DNA of 64,000 nucleotides from Paracoccus onubensis (lineage in GTDB: Bacteria; Pseudomonadota; Alphaproteobacteria; Rhodobacterales; Rhodobacteraceae). The notes beneath the pieces were generated by a model, which did no database searches, had not been told where the DNA came from, and worked only from the letters and a program-made list of their open reading frames with translations. Both the position numbers and the translations under genes were made by a program. The stretch lies in NCBI RefSeq assembly GCF_003591515.1, contig NZ_QZCG01000009.1, forward strand, positions 1 through 64,000, given 5' to 3'. Positions 44,477 through 51,863 of this stretch are shown piece after piece; positions within the stretch are counted from its first letter, which is position 1; every line of letters begins with the position of its first letter.

Positions 44477-44609
44477 TCTCGGACTCATCATCTGCATGAT
44501 CATCCATGAGGCCCTTCGCCAGATCCTTCTGGATCTTCCGCCTTTCCCGCACCTCGCGCAAAGCGCGCTTATTCGCCAGCTTTTCAAGCGCGTCTTTGAA
44601 TTCATCCAT
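44364..44609 (-). CDS. Possible small charged protein
   Basis: 81 residues. MDEFKDALEKLANKRALREV and RRKIQKDLAKGLMDDHADDE look like a real charged helix, but the C-terminal third is antisense to the end of the fibre gene and there is no good ribosome site. The rest of 44477-44760 holds no better candidate. Confidence 0.4.
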   Translation of the reverse strand: MDEFKDALEKLANKRALREVRERRKIQKDLAKGLMDDHADDESETKSPPGSKRTMVRARLRIQLAPFRYDVLSAVRKTCAA

Positions 44610-44760
44610 GGGTCATACCGATCCTAGCCATAGGCGACAATTCGCCCATGACTGCACGTTATGCAAGCGCATGTCGGCTAGTTCTTTGTGTCCGCAACTT
44701 AGCGACGTTTCATCAGCTCCGTCTCGCGCGGGGCTTTTTCATGCCTGAAAGGAACCGGCA

Positions 44761-45045
44761 ATGCCGAGAATCGACGCCACTATCTCATTCGGTAACATCA
44801 TATCGCTTGTCGGCACGATCCTTACTGCGATCGGAATGGCTTCCGCTCTATTCGTCTGGGGTGGCCGGTTGAGCGAGAGGGCAAGCAACTTCGATACCGA
44901 GTTGTTGCGCCTCCAGTCTACCGCCCAGTCGCATGAAACCAGAATCCGCACAGTCGAGCAGATGTCGGCTCGGCAGGATGAGCGACTGGTGTTGATCCTC
45001 GATGCGTTGCGAAAGATCGAGGCTCGGCTTGATCGAGGACAGTGA
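44761..45045 (+). CDS. Small membrane / coiled-coil phage protein
   Basis: 94 residues with AAGGAA seven bases upstream. One membrane segment (FGNIISLVGTILTAIGMASA) is followed by a long coiled coil (FDTELLRLQSTAQSHETRIR ... LDALRKIEARLD). This layout is that of phage lysis-helper or holin-like proteins found between fibre and endolysin. Confidence 0.72.
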   Translation: MPRIDATISFGNIISLVGTILTAIGMASALFVWGGRLSERASNFDTELLRLQSTAQSHETRIRTVEQMSARQDERLVLILDALRKIEARLDRGQ

Positions 45046-45088
45046 GCCATTCGCGCGACGTTCAATCGTCTCGAAGATCGCCCTGTTT

Positions 45089-45325
45089 CTATTCCTGCAG
45101 CCGCAGGAGCTCACGTTCGATCGCATCCAATCCTTCGGGATCGCCGGCACGCGCAGCTTTGATTGCAATGTGGATTCGTTCCCAAGACGGATGGTCGTCG
45201 GCAATCAGCCGGCCCTCCATATGCGCGACGGTCAAGGCGTGCGTGTAGACAACCCGGTAAGCCGGACGCCGGATCGCTTCGTCACGCATATCGCGCAGGC
45301 GTTTGTATAATCGAAGAATAGTCAT
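45089..45325 (-). CDS. Small hypothetical protein
   Basis: 78 residues, basic N-terminus (MTILRLYKRLRDMRDEAIRR), acidic helical C-terminus (GDPEGLDAIERELLRLQE). No clear ribosome site. It is on the minus strand next to csbD and may be part of the same accessory insertion. Confidence 0.5.
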   Translation of the reverse strand: MTILRLYKRLRDMRDEAIRRPAYRVVYTHALTVAHMEGRLIADDHPSWERIHIAIKAARAGDPEGLDAIERELLRLQE

Positions 45326-45384
45326 GCTGGATAGATAGTGCGCTTAACACGCGGACCTAGCCCATGTTTGCCGGAGAAAGCTGA

Positions 45385-45408
45385 ACTGGGGCGCGTTAAG
45401 GCCCCAGT
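45385..45408 (-). terminator. Hairpin downstream of csbD
   Basis: ACTGGGGC (45385-45392) and GCCCCAGT (45401-45408) form a perfect 8-bp stem with an 8-base loop, 12 bases after the csbD stop on the minus strand. Confidence 0.55.
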
Positions 45409-45419
45409 AAATTAGCTTG

Positions 45420-45620
45420 TTATGACTTGTCGCGGAAAAAATCGTCGATATGGCGATCGGCGTCCTCTTTCGCCCAGCCATACTTTTCTTGCAGTTTCCC
45501 GGTCAACTTATCCCGATCTCCTGCAATCTGGTCGATCTCATCGTCGGTGAGATCGCCCCACTGCTGCTTCACAGAGCCCTTAAACTGCTGCCACTTACCT
45601 TGAATTATGTCCCAGTTCAT
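45420..45620 (-). CDS. CsbD-family stress protein
   Basis: 66 residues. MNWDIIQGKWQQFKGSVKQQ, WGDLTDDEIDQIAGDRDKLT and GKLQEKYGWAKEDADRHIDD are the complete CsbD signature. Members are small, highly expressed general-stress proteins. It has its own EcfG-type promoter and hairpin terminator, so it is a self-contained moron inside the lysis region. Confidence 0.95.
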   Translation of the reverse strand: MNWDIIQGKWQQFKGSVKQQWGDLTDDEIDQIAGDRDKLTGKLQEKYGWAKEDADRHIDDFFRDKS

Positions 45621-45701
45621 CTCGCGTTACTCCTTTCAGTAATGCGGTTGATCAAACAGGACGCGCGTCCACTCTCTACATGTGCGCAATTGCAGAAGAT
45701 C

Positions 45702-45726
45702 AACGCCGCATGCGCGTTCAGGTTCC
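45702..45726 (-). promoter_or_regulatory. EcfG-type general-stress promoter of csbD
   Basis: On the minus strand GGAAC (45726-45722), 16 bases, CGTT (45705-45702), 82 bases before the csbD start. Same spacing as the promoter at 25667-25691. Confidence 0.75.
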
Positions 45727-45834
45727 CCTAAGAAATCGCGCGAAACTTGGCACAACACGGCTAAACCCTTGTCTTTACAATTCAATTCTTGCCCGAGAAT
45801 TTAGGTTCTGGGCGGCTTTATCATGGAGAACAAC

Positions 45835-46371
45835 ATGCCTCAATTCCTGTCCGCGCTCTGGGCGTGGATTGCCTCGCTGTTTTCGTCCAAACGCAAAGCG
45901 GCGACCACAACCGGCGCTGCTGCCGTTCTCGCTGCCGCTGCCGCGTTCGTCGGCCCGTGGGAAGGCGAACGCACGGAAGCCTATCTCGATCGCGTTGCCA
46001 GCCCACCGGTCTGGACTGTCTGTTACGGCGAGACGCGGGGCGTCAAGCAGGGCGACCGCTACACTTCGGCCGAATGCAGCAAGATGCTGATGACCGCCTT
46101 GGCATCGTTTCGAGACGGGCTGACGAAATGCATCCCTGCCCTGCCCCAGCAACCCCAGGACGTTCAAGTCGCGCTGGTGTCCTGGTCTTACAATGTCGGC
46201 ACCGGTGCTGCGTGCAACTCGACGCTGGCGAAGCGCGCCAATGCGGGCCAATGGCGCGATGCCTGCAATGAATTGCCACGCTGGAACAAGGCTGGCGGAA
46301 AAACCGTGCAGGGTCTCGTGAACCGCCGCGCTGCGGAACAGCGCATCTGTCTTGCAGCCATTGGAGGTTAA
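45835..46371 (+). CDS. Phage lysozyme (GH24), probable SAR endolysin
   Basis: 178 residues from ATG 45835 (GGAG six bases upstream; ATG 45823 is the alternative). The catalytic region is GPWEGERTEAYLDRVASPPV with Glu43, Asp52 and Thr61 (WTVCYGE), the Glu-Asp-Thr triad of T4-type muramidases. Before it lies a weakly hydrophobic Ala/Gly-rich segment (TTTGAAAVLAAAAAFVG), which suits a signal-arrest-release anchor that would export it without a classical holin. Confidence 0.9.
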   Translation: MPQFLSALWAWIASLFSSKRKAATTTGAAAVLAAAAAFVGPWEGERTEAYLDRVASPPVWTVCYGETRGVKQGDRYTSAECSKMLMTALASFRDGLTKCIPALPQQPQDVQVALVSWSYNVGTGAACNSTLAKRANAGQWRDACNELPRWNKAGGKTVQGLVNRRAAEQRICLAAIGG

Positions 46372-46374
46372 GTC

Positions 46375-46785
46375 ATGAGCATCATCGACAGCATGCAGAA
46401 CATTCTGCAACCAATCATCGTGGATTATGCCGTCTGGCTGATTCTGGCGGTGCTGGCGTGGTTTTTCCGTCGCCTGCCCGAGCGCTGGCGGATCGACATC
46501 GAGGCTAAGCACCGCGAAGCACTGCACTGGGCGCTGTATACCGGTGTCGGCCTGGTCATCGATAACTTGCAGCGTCACCCGTCGATCGCGGTGCCGGATC
46601 GTGCGGCCAGCGAGATTGTGGATTATGTCCGCCGGTCAGTTCCCGGCGCGATACGCAAGCTCGGCCCGTCGCAGAAGCAGCTGGAACAGATGGCACGCGC
46701 AAAGCTACAGGAACGGCTGGATGCGATCACCGGGCGGGATCGGCTGGCTGAGGCGTTAGAGCGTGCAGGGGCGATGCGGCAATAG
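46375..46785 (+). CDS. Holin-like membrane protein
   Basis: 136 residues, three bases after the lysozyme stop, with GGAGG before the ATG. One clear membrane segment (VDYAVWLILAVLAWFF, about 16-31) and a weak second one (WALYTGVGLVIDNLQ), then a long charged helix. The pattern matches phage holin families 6/LLH. Confidence 0.72.
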   Translation: MSIIDSMQNILQPIIVDYAVWLILAVLAWFFRRLPERWRIDIEAKHREALHWALYTGVGLVIDNLQRHPSIAVPDRAASEIVDYVRRSVPGAIRKLGPSQKQLEQMARAKLQERLDAITGRDRLAEALERAGAMRQ

Positions 46786-46910
46786 CAGGATATTGTCTAA
46801 GTTCGTTGTGGCGGGTTGTCCTGGGCGGCGAGTGGTTATCTAAAGATGCCACATACTCCATTTGCTCAATGTCCGTTCCTGGACGGAACGCTGCGAAGGA
46901 CAATAAGGCC

Positions 46911-46940
46911 TTGACATCCAGCAAGCCAAACCGATTTATC
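46911..46940 (+). promoter_or_regulatory. Promoter of the AT-rich three-gene cassette
   Basis: A perfect TTGACA at 46911-46916 is followed by TTTATC at 46935-46940 with 18 bases between, 32 bases before the first gene of the cassette. A small inverted repeat, CGTTCC/GGAACG (46874-46890), lies just upstream. Confidence 0.5.
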
Positions 46941-46971
46941 TGTTAGACACAGCAAACGACCGAGAGTGATT

Positions 46972-47718
46972 ATGTTACCTTCATTAAACTTGCGCTTGGT
47001 CTGGTTCGTTCAGGGCACGCAGGCAGGCCAAGCACGAGAACTTTTTTCTGATCTCTTTGGCACGGAGCCTGATCGCTCCACACAGGTTAAAAACACGACT
47101 CCGCAGTCTCCGTTCTATGAAACTGCCGGCGGAACAATCGGAAATTTTGATGCTGAGGTGCAAAGGCAAGGGGCGCGAATCGATCTTGTAATTCAAAAGA
47201 CTCTTGCCTCAAGCTCAAATCCATTTGGCGCTCCGCCATTAATGAACACCGAGGAGGCTATAAATTTCTTAACTGGCGTTGTAAACCAAGCTAAACGGCT
47301 GCCCGTTTCACGGCGCGTATCCTTAATTGTCGTCGTTAATTCGATAACAGAAACCCTTGATAAAGCAAAATCTAAATTTTGCGATTTCACAGGGTTTAAA
47401 CTTGATCTAAGCAATACCTCAGATCATTTTTTTCAGATCAACCGTCGCTTTGAAGCACTTAACATGCAGATGAACAGGGTAATACAACTATCCGTTACTG
47501 AAGGACAAAGCATACAGTTTTCTATAGTTTCTGGAGCCCAAAGCGCCCAGAGCGTCAAAACGATCCCGTTACTCAGCATTACGTATGATTTTAACACTGT
47601 GCCCAATCCAAACGATGCGCCTTATTCTCTCGATCTTCAAAAACAGATAATATCTCGAATTGCAGATGAGCATATTCGTGCTATTTCCGCTGAGAATCTA
47701 GAATTTCTGAAAGGATAA
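46972..47718 (+). CDS. Unknown protein, gene 1 of AT-rich cassette
   Basis: 248 residues from ATG 46972 (a GTG at 46966 is possible). It begins LPSLNLRLVWFVQGTQAGQA and has several beta strands (RVSLIVVVNSI, MNRVIQLSVTEGQSIQFSIV) and helices; no catalytic motif is evident. Base composition is clearly AT-richer than the phage structural genes. The pattern LRLVWFVQG..A..LF...FG is reminiscent of families found in mobile-element operons, but I do not recognise it. It starts a three-gene operon with the next two genes. Confidence 0.7.
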   Translation: MLPSLNLRLVWFVQGTQAGQARELFSDLFGTEPDRSTQVKNTTPQSPFYETAGGTIGNFDAEVQRQGARIDLVIQKTLASSSNPFGAPPLMNTEEAINFLTGVVNQAKRLPVSRRVSLIVVVNSITETLDKAKSKFCDFTGFKLDLSNTSDHFFQINRRFEALNMQMNRVIQLSVTEGQSIQFSIVSGAQSAQSVKTIPLLSITYDFNTVPNPNDAPYSLDLQKQIISRIADEHIRAISAENLEFLKG

Positions 47719-47722
47719 CGCG

Positions 47723-48220
47723 ATGTTTTCATCAGCAGTTGTGAATAACCCAAATGGAACTGTAAATATATCAGAGAATTCAACGGATGGTAATATTCTT
47801 AGTACATATTGGCTTGCAGCGTCCGAGAACCCTAGTCCTGTAAGCAACTGGCGGAATCATGAGTATCATGAAATCGTTTCAGCACTTCAAAATATGTCTG
47901 AACTAGATTCCGAAGATGCTTTTCATGTAGGCAACGACGTGATGCAGCGAGCAATTGAAGTTATCAATCTCCTGAGGGATTTCGCTGATGTACCATATCC
48001 AAAAATTCTTCCAGAGGGGGAAGACAGCCTTTCCCTGACATGGAAACTCAATGATTTTAAACAGTTTTTAACAATTTATAACGATGAACTTGAGAGAACA
48101 ATTTATAACGGCGTTACCGGAATTCGATGCATTGAACAGATCAGTGAAGGCTCCGAACTAAGCCTTCATGACGTAACGAAGATTTTTCCATTAAAAGTAA
48201 GGTCTCGTACTGCAGAATGA
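47723..48220 (+). CDS. Unknown protein, gene 2 of AT-rich cassette
   Basis: 165 residues, four bases after gene 1. An Asn/Ser-rich N-terminus (MFSSAVVNNPNGTVNISENS) leads to a helix (VMQRAIEVINLLRDFADV) and a beta domain PYPKILPEGEDSLSLTWKLN DF... of a type common in small antitoxin-like or immunity-like proteins. AT-rich. Function unknown. Confidence 0.68.
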   Translation: MFSSAVVNNPNGTVNISENSTDGNILSTYWLAASENPSPVSNWRNHEYHEIVSALQNMSELDSEDAFHVGNDVMQRAIEVINLLRDFADVPYPKILPEGEDSLSLTWKLNDFKQFLTIYNDELERTIYNGVTGIRCIEQISEGSELSLHDVTKIFPLKVRSRTAE

Positions 48221-48780
48221 ACTTTCCAACTGACAGATTCTGTAGGCTTGCAAACCACCCAAGCTGCTTGAAAGCAGATCGCTTTGATGAAGCTGCCCTT
48301 TTGACATTCTCGCCCCTGGACAACAGTTCTCGAGCTCTATCTCTCGCCGGTTGGGATGTATGCAAGGATGAAACTGGCGTTCACGATTATGGTTTATCTG
48401 TTTCCATACAGAAAAATGACAGATTAAAAGAAAGATATGGCCAAGAGCCCGATATAGATAAAAGAAGCTATTACCTTGGATTTTACGATATCTACGCCCG
48501 CCATATAAATTTTGACATTCTAGCAAACTCTCGTGGGGCCCTGCGTCATGCGCCTGAAGATGGCGACCACAGACACTTCCATATTGAACTGCACCCGACT
48601 GATGAGGCTCTCTCAGCACGGAAGCCCGAAAGGAAAGTTAAGGAAGATGAGCGGCTTTTGCGAACTGAGCTGATAAAATTACTTTCTGGACCTTCGCTCC
48701 TTCCACCGGATCATTGCTGCGCACATCAGAAAGAGTTGCAAAACGAGTTCATGCCGACACTTCCGCGACCGGAAGAATAA
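48217..48780 (+). CDS. Unknown protein, gene 3 of AT-rich cassette
   Basis: 187 residues, ATGA-coupled to gene 2. Conserved-looking pieces are CRLANHPSCLKADRFDEAAL, YYLGFYDIYARHINFDIL and HRHFHIELHPTD, the last rich in His/Asp and possibly metal-binding. It ends 45 bases before the next, minus-strand, gene. AT-rich like its partners. Function unknown. Confidence 0.68.
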   Translation: MNFPTDRFCRLANHPSCLKADRFDEAALLTFSPLDNSSRALSLAGWDVCKDETGVHDYGLSVSIQKNDRLKERYGQEPDIDKRSYYLGFYDIYARHINFDILANSRGALRHAPEDGDHRHFHIELHPTDEALSARKPERKVKEDERLLRTELIKLLSGPSLLPPDHCCAHQKELQNEFMPTLPRPEE

Positions 48781-48825
48781 GTACACTTTCTTAATTGGCA
48801 GGTAGAGAGCGACGATAAACATCAC

Positions 48826-49053
48826 TCACAAATCTGGCCTGTAATATTGGATCTCGCACCGATCGTGCATGATCAGGTTGTTGTAACGATGGAACTGCCG
48901 CCATTGCTCGATCGCTTTCTCACACCCCATTTCTGCCGCAAACTTCGTTAGCGCACTTGGCGAATGATCCGTGCCGGCAATCTCATAGAATCGGTCCCGG
49001 CGATATCGTCCGTGCCGGTTGCACATCTCGCATTTCACCTCAATCCATTTCAT
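48826..49053 (-). CDS. Small zinc-ribbon-like protein
   Basis: 75 residues. MKWIEVKCEMCNRHGRYRRD has a CxxC knuckle and a basic stretch; a helix and CEIQYYRPDL follow. Alphaproteobacterial phages often carry it near the SRAP region. It is divergent from the SOS-box operon and shares that intergenic region. Confidence 0.65.
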   Translation of the reverse strand: MKWIEVKCEMCNRHGRYRRDRFYEIAGTDHSPSALTKFAAEMGCEKAIEQWRQFHRYNNLIMHDRCEIQYYRPDL

Positions 49054-49110
49054 GCCGCCTCGCTCGTTGCGTCTCGAAACACCACTCGCGGACGCAATAT
49101 TGACTCAAAT

Positions 49111-49125
49111 GTTCCTCTTATGTTC
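49111..49125. promoter_or_regulatory. SOS (LexA) box, alphaproteobacterial type
   Basis: GTTC-CTCTTAT-GTTC fits the GTTC-N7-GTTC direct repeat bound by LexA in Rhodobacter and relatives. TTGACT lies just upstream (49100-49105), so bound LexA would cover the promoter. It lies 34 bases before the operon that contains the SRAP gene. Confidence 0.72.
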
Positions 49126-49158
49126 TCATTGGGTCTTGATTCGTCAAGAGGTGTGAAC

Positions 49159-49500
49159 ATGGTCACATATACGGTTTTCAACATCGCCTCCTGCCCGGGC
49201 GAAGATGTTCTCGGCGGCCTGACGTTGCTCGGTGCGATCGGGCGCTTGATGCGGCTCTCCGGCTGCAACTGGTGGTGTAGCCGAGATAACGGCGGCGTCA
49301 TGCGCATGGAGATATTCCCGGAGGCGGCAGTAGTCGGCGATGCCCTGTCATCAAAAAACCCAGATGACGATGCGGCCCGTGACGAAATATTCGGACGGAT
49401 CGCGAATGGCCGAGTCGTCTTGCCGTCTACTTATGTCATCGTGCCGGACACACAATTTCAGCGAGGGCCCTACCTTCGCCGGACGGAGGCAGCGGCATGA
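49159..49500 (+). CDS. Unknown protein, first gene of SOS-box operon
   Basis: 113 residues from ATG 49159 with AGAGGTG six bases upstream. TVFNIASCPGEDVLGGLTLL, IGRLMRLSGCNWWCSRDNGG and a beta-rich C-terminus. Three Cys residues could bind zinc. The stop overlaps the next start (ATGA). No family recognised. Confidence 0.65.
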   Translation: MVTYTVFNIASCPGEDVLGGLTLLGAIGRLMRLSGCNWWCSRDNGGVMRMEIFPEAAVVGDALSSKNPDDDAARDEIFGRIANGRVVLPSTYVIVPDTQFQRGPYLRRTEAAA

Positions 49501-49799
49501 GACGCTCCACGCCACAGAAGAAAATCGACGATCGCGCGTTCCCCGTCCGCGTTATCGTCGCCCTTCCCGAAATCGGGAAGCACAGGCCACTCGATGAAAT
49601 GTATCAATGGCTGGACCAGAACATCGGCAGAGGCGACTACGCTTGGCATTCCGCCGGCGGGCACACCATATTCAACGATCGCGAGGCCTTTTATTTCCGT
49701 GATCCTGCCCCGGCTGTTGATTTTCTTGCCGCGTTCCCCGAACTAAAACTGGCGGACGGCACCATATCTCCAAGCTATACTTCTCCACACCGAAGCTAA
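49497..49799 (+). CDS. Unknown protein, second gene of SOS-box operon
   Basis: 100 residues. AFPVRVIVALPEIGKHRPLD, EMYQWLDQNIGRGDYAWHSA and FYFRDPAPAVDFLAAFPELK. ATGA overlap at the start and TAATG at the end make a tightly coupled operon. No family recognised. Confidence 0.66.
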   Translation: MRRSTPQKKIDDRAFPVRVIVALPEIGKHRPLDEMYQWLDQNIGRGDYAWHSAGGHTIFNDREAFYFRDPAPAVDFLAAFPELKLADGTISPSYTSPHRS

Positions 49800-50113
49800 T
49801 GCCCGCCGTCCCGTCCTCCAACAAGTTCCGAAATCGCATGGTCTATCACTGTGCGGCGGACAGGATGCTGATGACCGTGTATTGCGGCGGTTGCCGCCGA
49901 CGCGTGCACTACTGGGCGTCCGACCTGGTGAAGGTTCTCGACCGGTTCCACGAAGCGCACGATCCACCGTGGCCCTGTTCCCGATGTCGAAGCCGGGAAT
50001 ATCTCGCCATGACCTGGCATGTGCCCTCTGCGGCCGAACTGGCGAGCGGATTGACTGTGCGCCGCCCAGTCAAGAAGATCGAGAAATGGATCTGGCGCAA
50101 CGAGAGGGCGTGA
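49799..50113 (+). CDS. Zinc-finger protein, third gene of SOS-box operon
   Basis: 104 residues. YCGGCRRRVHYWASDLV and WPCSRCRSREYLAMTW form two CxxC knuckles, an evident zinc-ribbon, between basic ends. It may bind DNA. It is three bases before the SRAP gene. Confidence 0.68.
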   Translation: MPAVPSSNKFRNRMVYHCAADRMLMTVYCGGCRRRVHYWASDLVKVLDRFHEAHDPPWPCSRCRSREYLAMTWHVPSAAELASGLTVRRPVKKIEKWIWRNERA

Positions 50114-50116
50114 AGC

Positions 50117-50734
50117 ATGTGCAATCTCTACAGCAATACGACCTCGCAGGAACTGGCCCGGAAAGTATTCGATCGGATTGACGATCGCGCCGGCAATGTT
50201 CAGCCCGGCGAGGTCTATCCGGATCAGCTCGGGGCAATCATCCGGCACGATGGCGACGGCTTCGAGCTGGTCAAAGCGCGATGGGGCATGCCTTCACCGA
50301 TATTCGCCCTGAAAACTGCCCGTGATCCGGGCGTCACCAATGTCCGCAACCTATCATCTGGCCATTGGCGGCGCTGGCTCGGCAAAGAGCATCGCTGCCT
50401 GGTGCCGCTGACCAGTTTCGCGGAACCGCGCGGCAAGGGGAAAGGCAATCAGTGGTTTTCCCATGCAGATGACAAGCCAATGTTCTTCGCCGGCATCGAG
50501 GTCCGAGACTGGACATCCGTTCGCAAGGTAAAGGAAGGCGAGACTACAGATGATCTCTATGCTTTTCTGACCTGCGAACCGAATGCCGAGGTCAAGGCGG
50601 TTCACCCAAAGGCAATGCCGGTCATCCTGACCGAACAAGAAGAATGGGACAGTTGGATGGGCGGCATATCGGCCGCCGAGCTTCAGAGGCCGCTACCAGA
50701 TGGATCTCTGAAGCTGATTGAAAACCCCGTTTAG
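50117..50734 (+). CDS. SOS response-associated peptidase (SRAP/YedK/HMCES family)
   Basis: 205 residues. The invariant Cys2 (MCNLYS), Asn75 (TNVRNLSS), Glu103 (FAEP) and His163 (VHPKAMPVIL) match the active site that forms a stable thiazolidine DNA-protein crosslink with abasic sites in single-stranded DNA. In phages this may protect replicating DNA. It lies in the SOS-box operon. Confidence 0.93.
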   Translation: MCNLYSNTTSQELARKVFDRIDDRAGNVQPGEVYPDQLGAIIRHDGDGFELVKARWGMPSPIFALKTARDPGVTNVRNLSSGHWRRWLGKEHRCLVPLTSFAEPRGKGKGNQWFSHADDKPMFFAGIEVRDWTSVRKVKEGETTDDLYAFLTCEPNAEVKAVHPKAMPVILTEQEEWDSWMGGISAAELQRPLPDGSLKLIENPV

Positions 50735-50743
50735 GAGGTCGTA

Positions 50744-51001
50744 ATGGCAGACAAAGACAGAGAGTTGATCATCGAGGTCTGCGCCAGCGGCACTGAACCC
50801 GCAGAATGGCTGGTGTCAGGTCCGAAATATGAAGGCGAGGAAATTACTGGCGGCGACGTCATCCGCAGCACCCGCGAAGCTGCCATTGATGAGGCCAGGC
50901 ATCGTGCGACATGGGTGAAGAAACAGCCGGTCCGCATCGAAGTTGCGGCCGGGGATGGCCACGACGCGGAAGAGTGGGTGGAAGACACCGCATCTTCGTA
51001 G
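50744..51001 (+). CDS. Small hypothetical protein, last gene of SOS-box operon
   Basis: 85 residues with AGGAGG before the ATG. ELIIEVCASGTEPAEWLVSG, a beta hairpin, then STREAAIDEARHRATWVKKQ; the form is DUF2188-like. Its end overlaps the first of two duplicated units. Confidence 0.62.
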   Translation: MADKDRELIIEVCASGTEPAEWLVSGPKYEGEEITGGDVIRSTREAAIDEARHRATWVKKQPVRIEVAAGDGHDAEEWVEDTASS

Positions 51002-51091
51002 GTAATCTTACGGATAGGAGCGCCAGCGCAGACCGGCTATTTGTGGCCGCGTTAACTACTCTCTTTGATGTAGGCATAGCAGTTCAAAGTA

Positions 51092-51129
51092 AGCCCGCGC
51101 TCACCCTCATGTAGCGCGGGCTATTTTTT
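51092..51129 (+). terminator. Terminator of the first duplicated unit
   Basis: AGCCCGCGC (51092-51100) with GCGCGGGCT (51114-51122), then ATTTTTT. Confidence 0.85.
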
Positions 51130-51217
51130 GCTCAATGCTACGTAGGTAATCTTACGGATTGGATCACGCAGGCGGACCCGATATCTTCCCTGTATTAGGC
51201 ACTCACAATTACGATTA

Positions 51218-51251
51218 AGCCCGCGCACCGTAACCAGCGCGGGCTTTTTTT
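51218..51251 (+). terminator. Terminator of the second duplicated unit
   Basis: AGCCCGCGC (51218-51226) with GCGCGGGCT (51237-51245), then a run of T to 51251. Confidence 0.85.
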
Positions 51252-51259
51252 GCGCTCTG

Positions 51260-51433
51260 TCAGTCGCAGCCGCCACTATCTCCACCGCCGTCATTTCCTG
51301 CGTCGCCTCCTACCCAGTGATGACCATCGTGGGATGATCTGCCGCCGCCATCTACGCTGCCGCCTCCACTACCCTTTCTGACCAGCACCCAAGCTAAAAC
51401 GACAATCGCTACGTATCCTGCAACACTAAGCAT
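51260..51433 (-). CDS. Small Gly-rich membrane protein
   Basis: 57 residues from ATG 51433 with GAGGAGG six bases upstream. One membrane segment (MLSVAGYVAIVVLAWVLV) and a Gly/Asp/His-rich tail (GGGSVDGGGRSSHDGHH ...). The perfect ribosome site and clean frame support it. Function unknown; such tails occur in small phage or host membrane proteins. Confidence 0.68.
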   Translation of the reverse strand: MLSVAGYVAIVVLAWVLVRKGSGGGSVDGGGRSSHDGHHWVGGDAGNDGGGDSGGCD

Positions 51434-51530
51434 AAACAAACCTCCTCGTTAATTCCTGTCTAACACGGATCATGCGCGACAAAAGCGCCTTTTCGGCCGT
51501 AGATCGCTGCAGCAAGCGGCGCGGGCTTTG

Positions 51531-51722
51531 TCACGGACCGATCTCCTTCTCCAGCTTCTCCAACGCCTCGATCGTCGCGTCATAGACGCCCTTCGCCTTC
51601 GAGAACTTGGCCCGCTGACCGCGGTAAAAGGCCAGCTGCTTAGGCAGTTCTTCGATCGGAAATGTTCCTGACCAGTACCGTCCGGTCAGGGTGAATGTCT
51701 TGTCGTCGTGAGTCGCTTTCAT
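51531..51722 (-). CDS. Small hypothetical protein near attR
   Basis: 63 residues, MKATHDDKTFTLTGRYWSGT, then a Lys-rich helix (RAKFSKAKGVYDATIEALEK). The frame is open further up to 51818 but the start at 51722 gives the more natural protein. No ribosome site is obvious. Confidence 0.5.
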   Translation of the reverse strand: MKATHDDKTFTLTGRYWSGTFPIEELPKQLAFYRGQRAKFSKAKGVYDATIEALEKLEKEIGP

Positions 51723-51863
51723 GGGGCGGTAATGGCAAGAATGCCGAGCGTAGGCAAATCGAATCTTGAGTTTACAATCGACCCCGCAAGTCATTGAAAA
51801 ATATAACGAGGGGAACAAATGATTTTACAAGATAGCGCGTTGAAAACACGGAAATACAGTAGA

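Larger units (their letters stand above)
50997..51251 (+). repeat. Two tandem units each ending in a terminator
   Basis: The 19-mer CGTAGGTAATCTTACGGAT occurs at 50997 and 51141 (144 bp apart), each followed by about 80-100 bases and then a strong terminator. Similar bases (TAGGCA ... TTAAGCCCGCGC or GTAAGCCCGCGC) precede both stems. This looks like a duplicated small transcription unit; no open frame of note lies in either copy. Confidence 0.65.
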
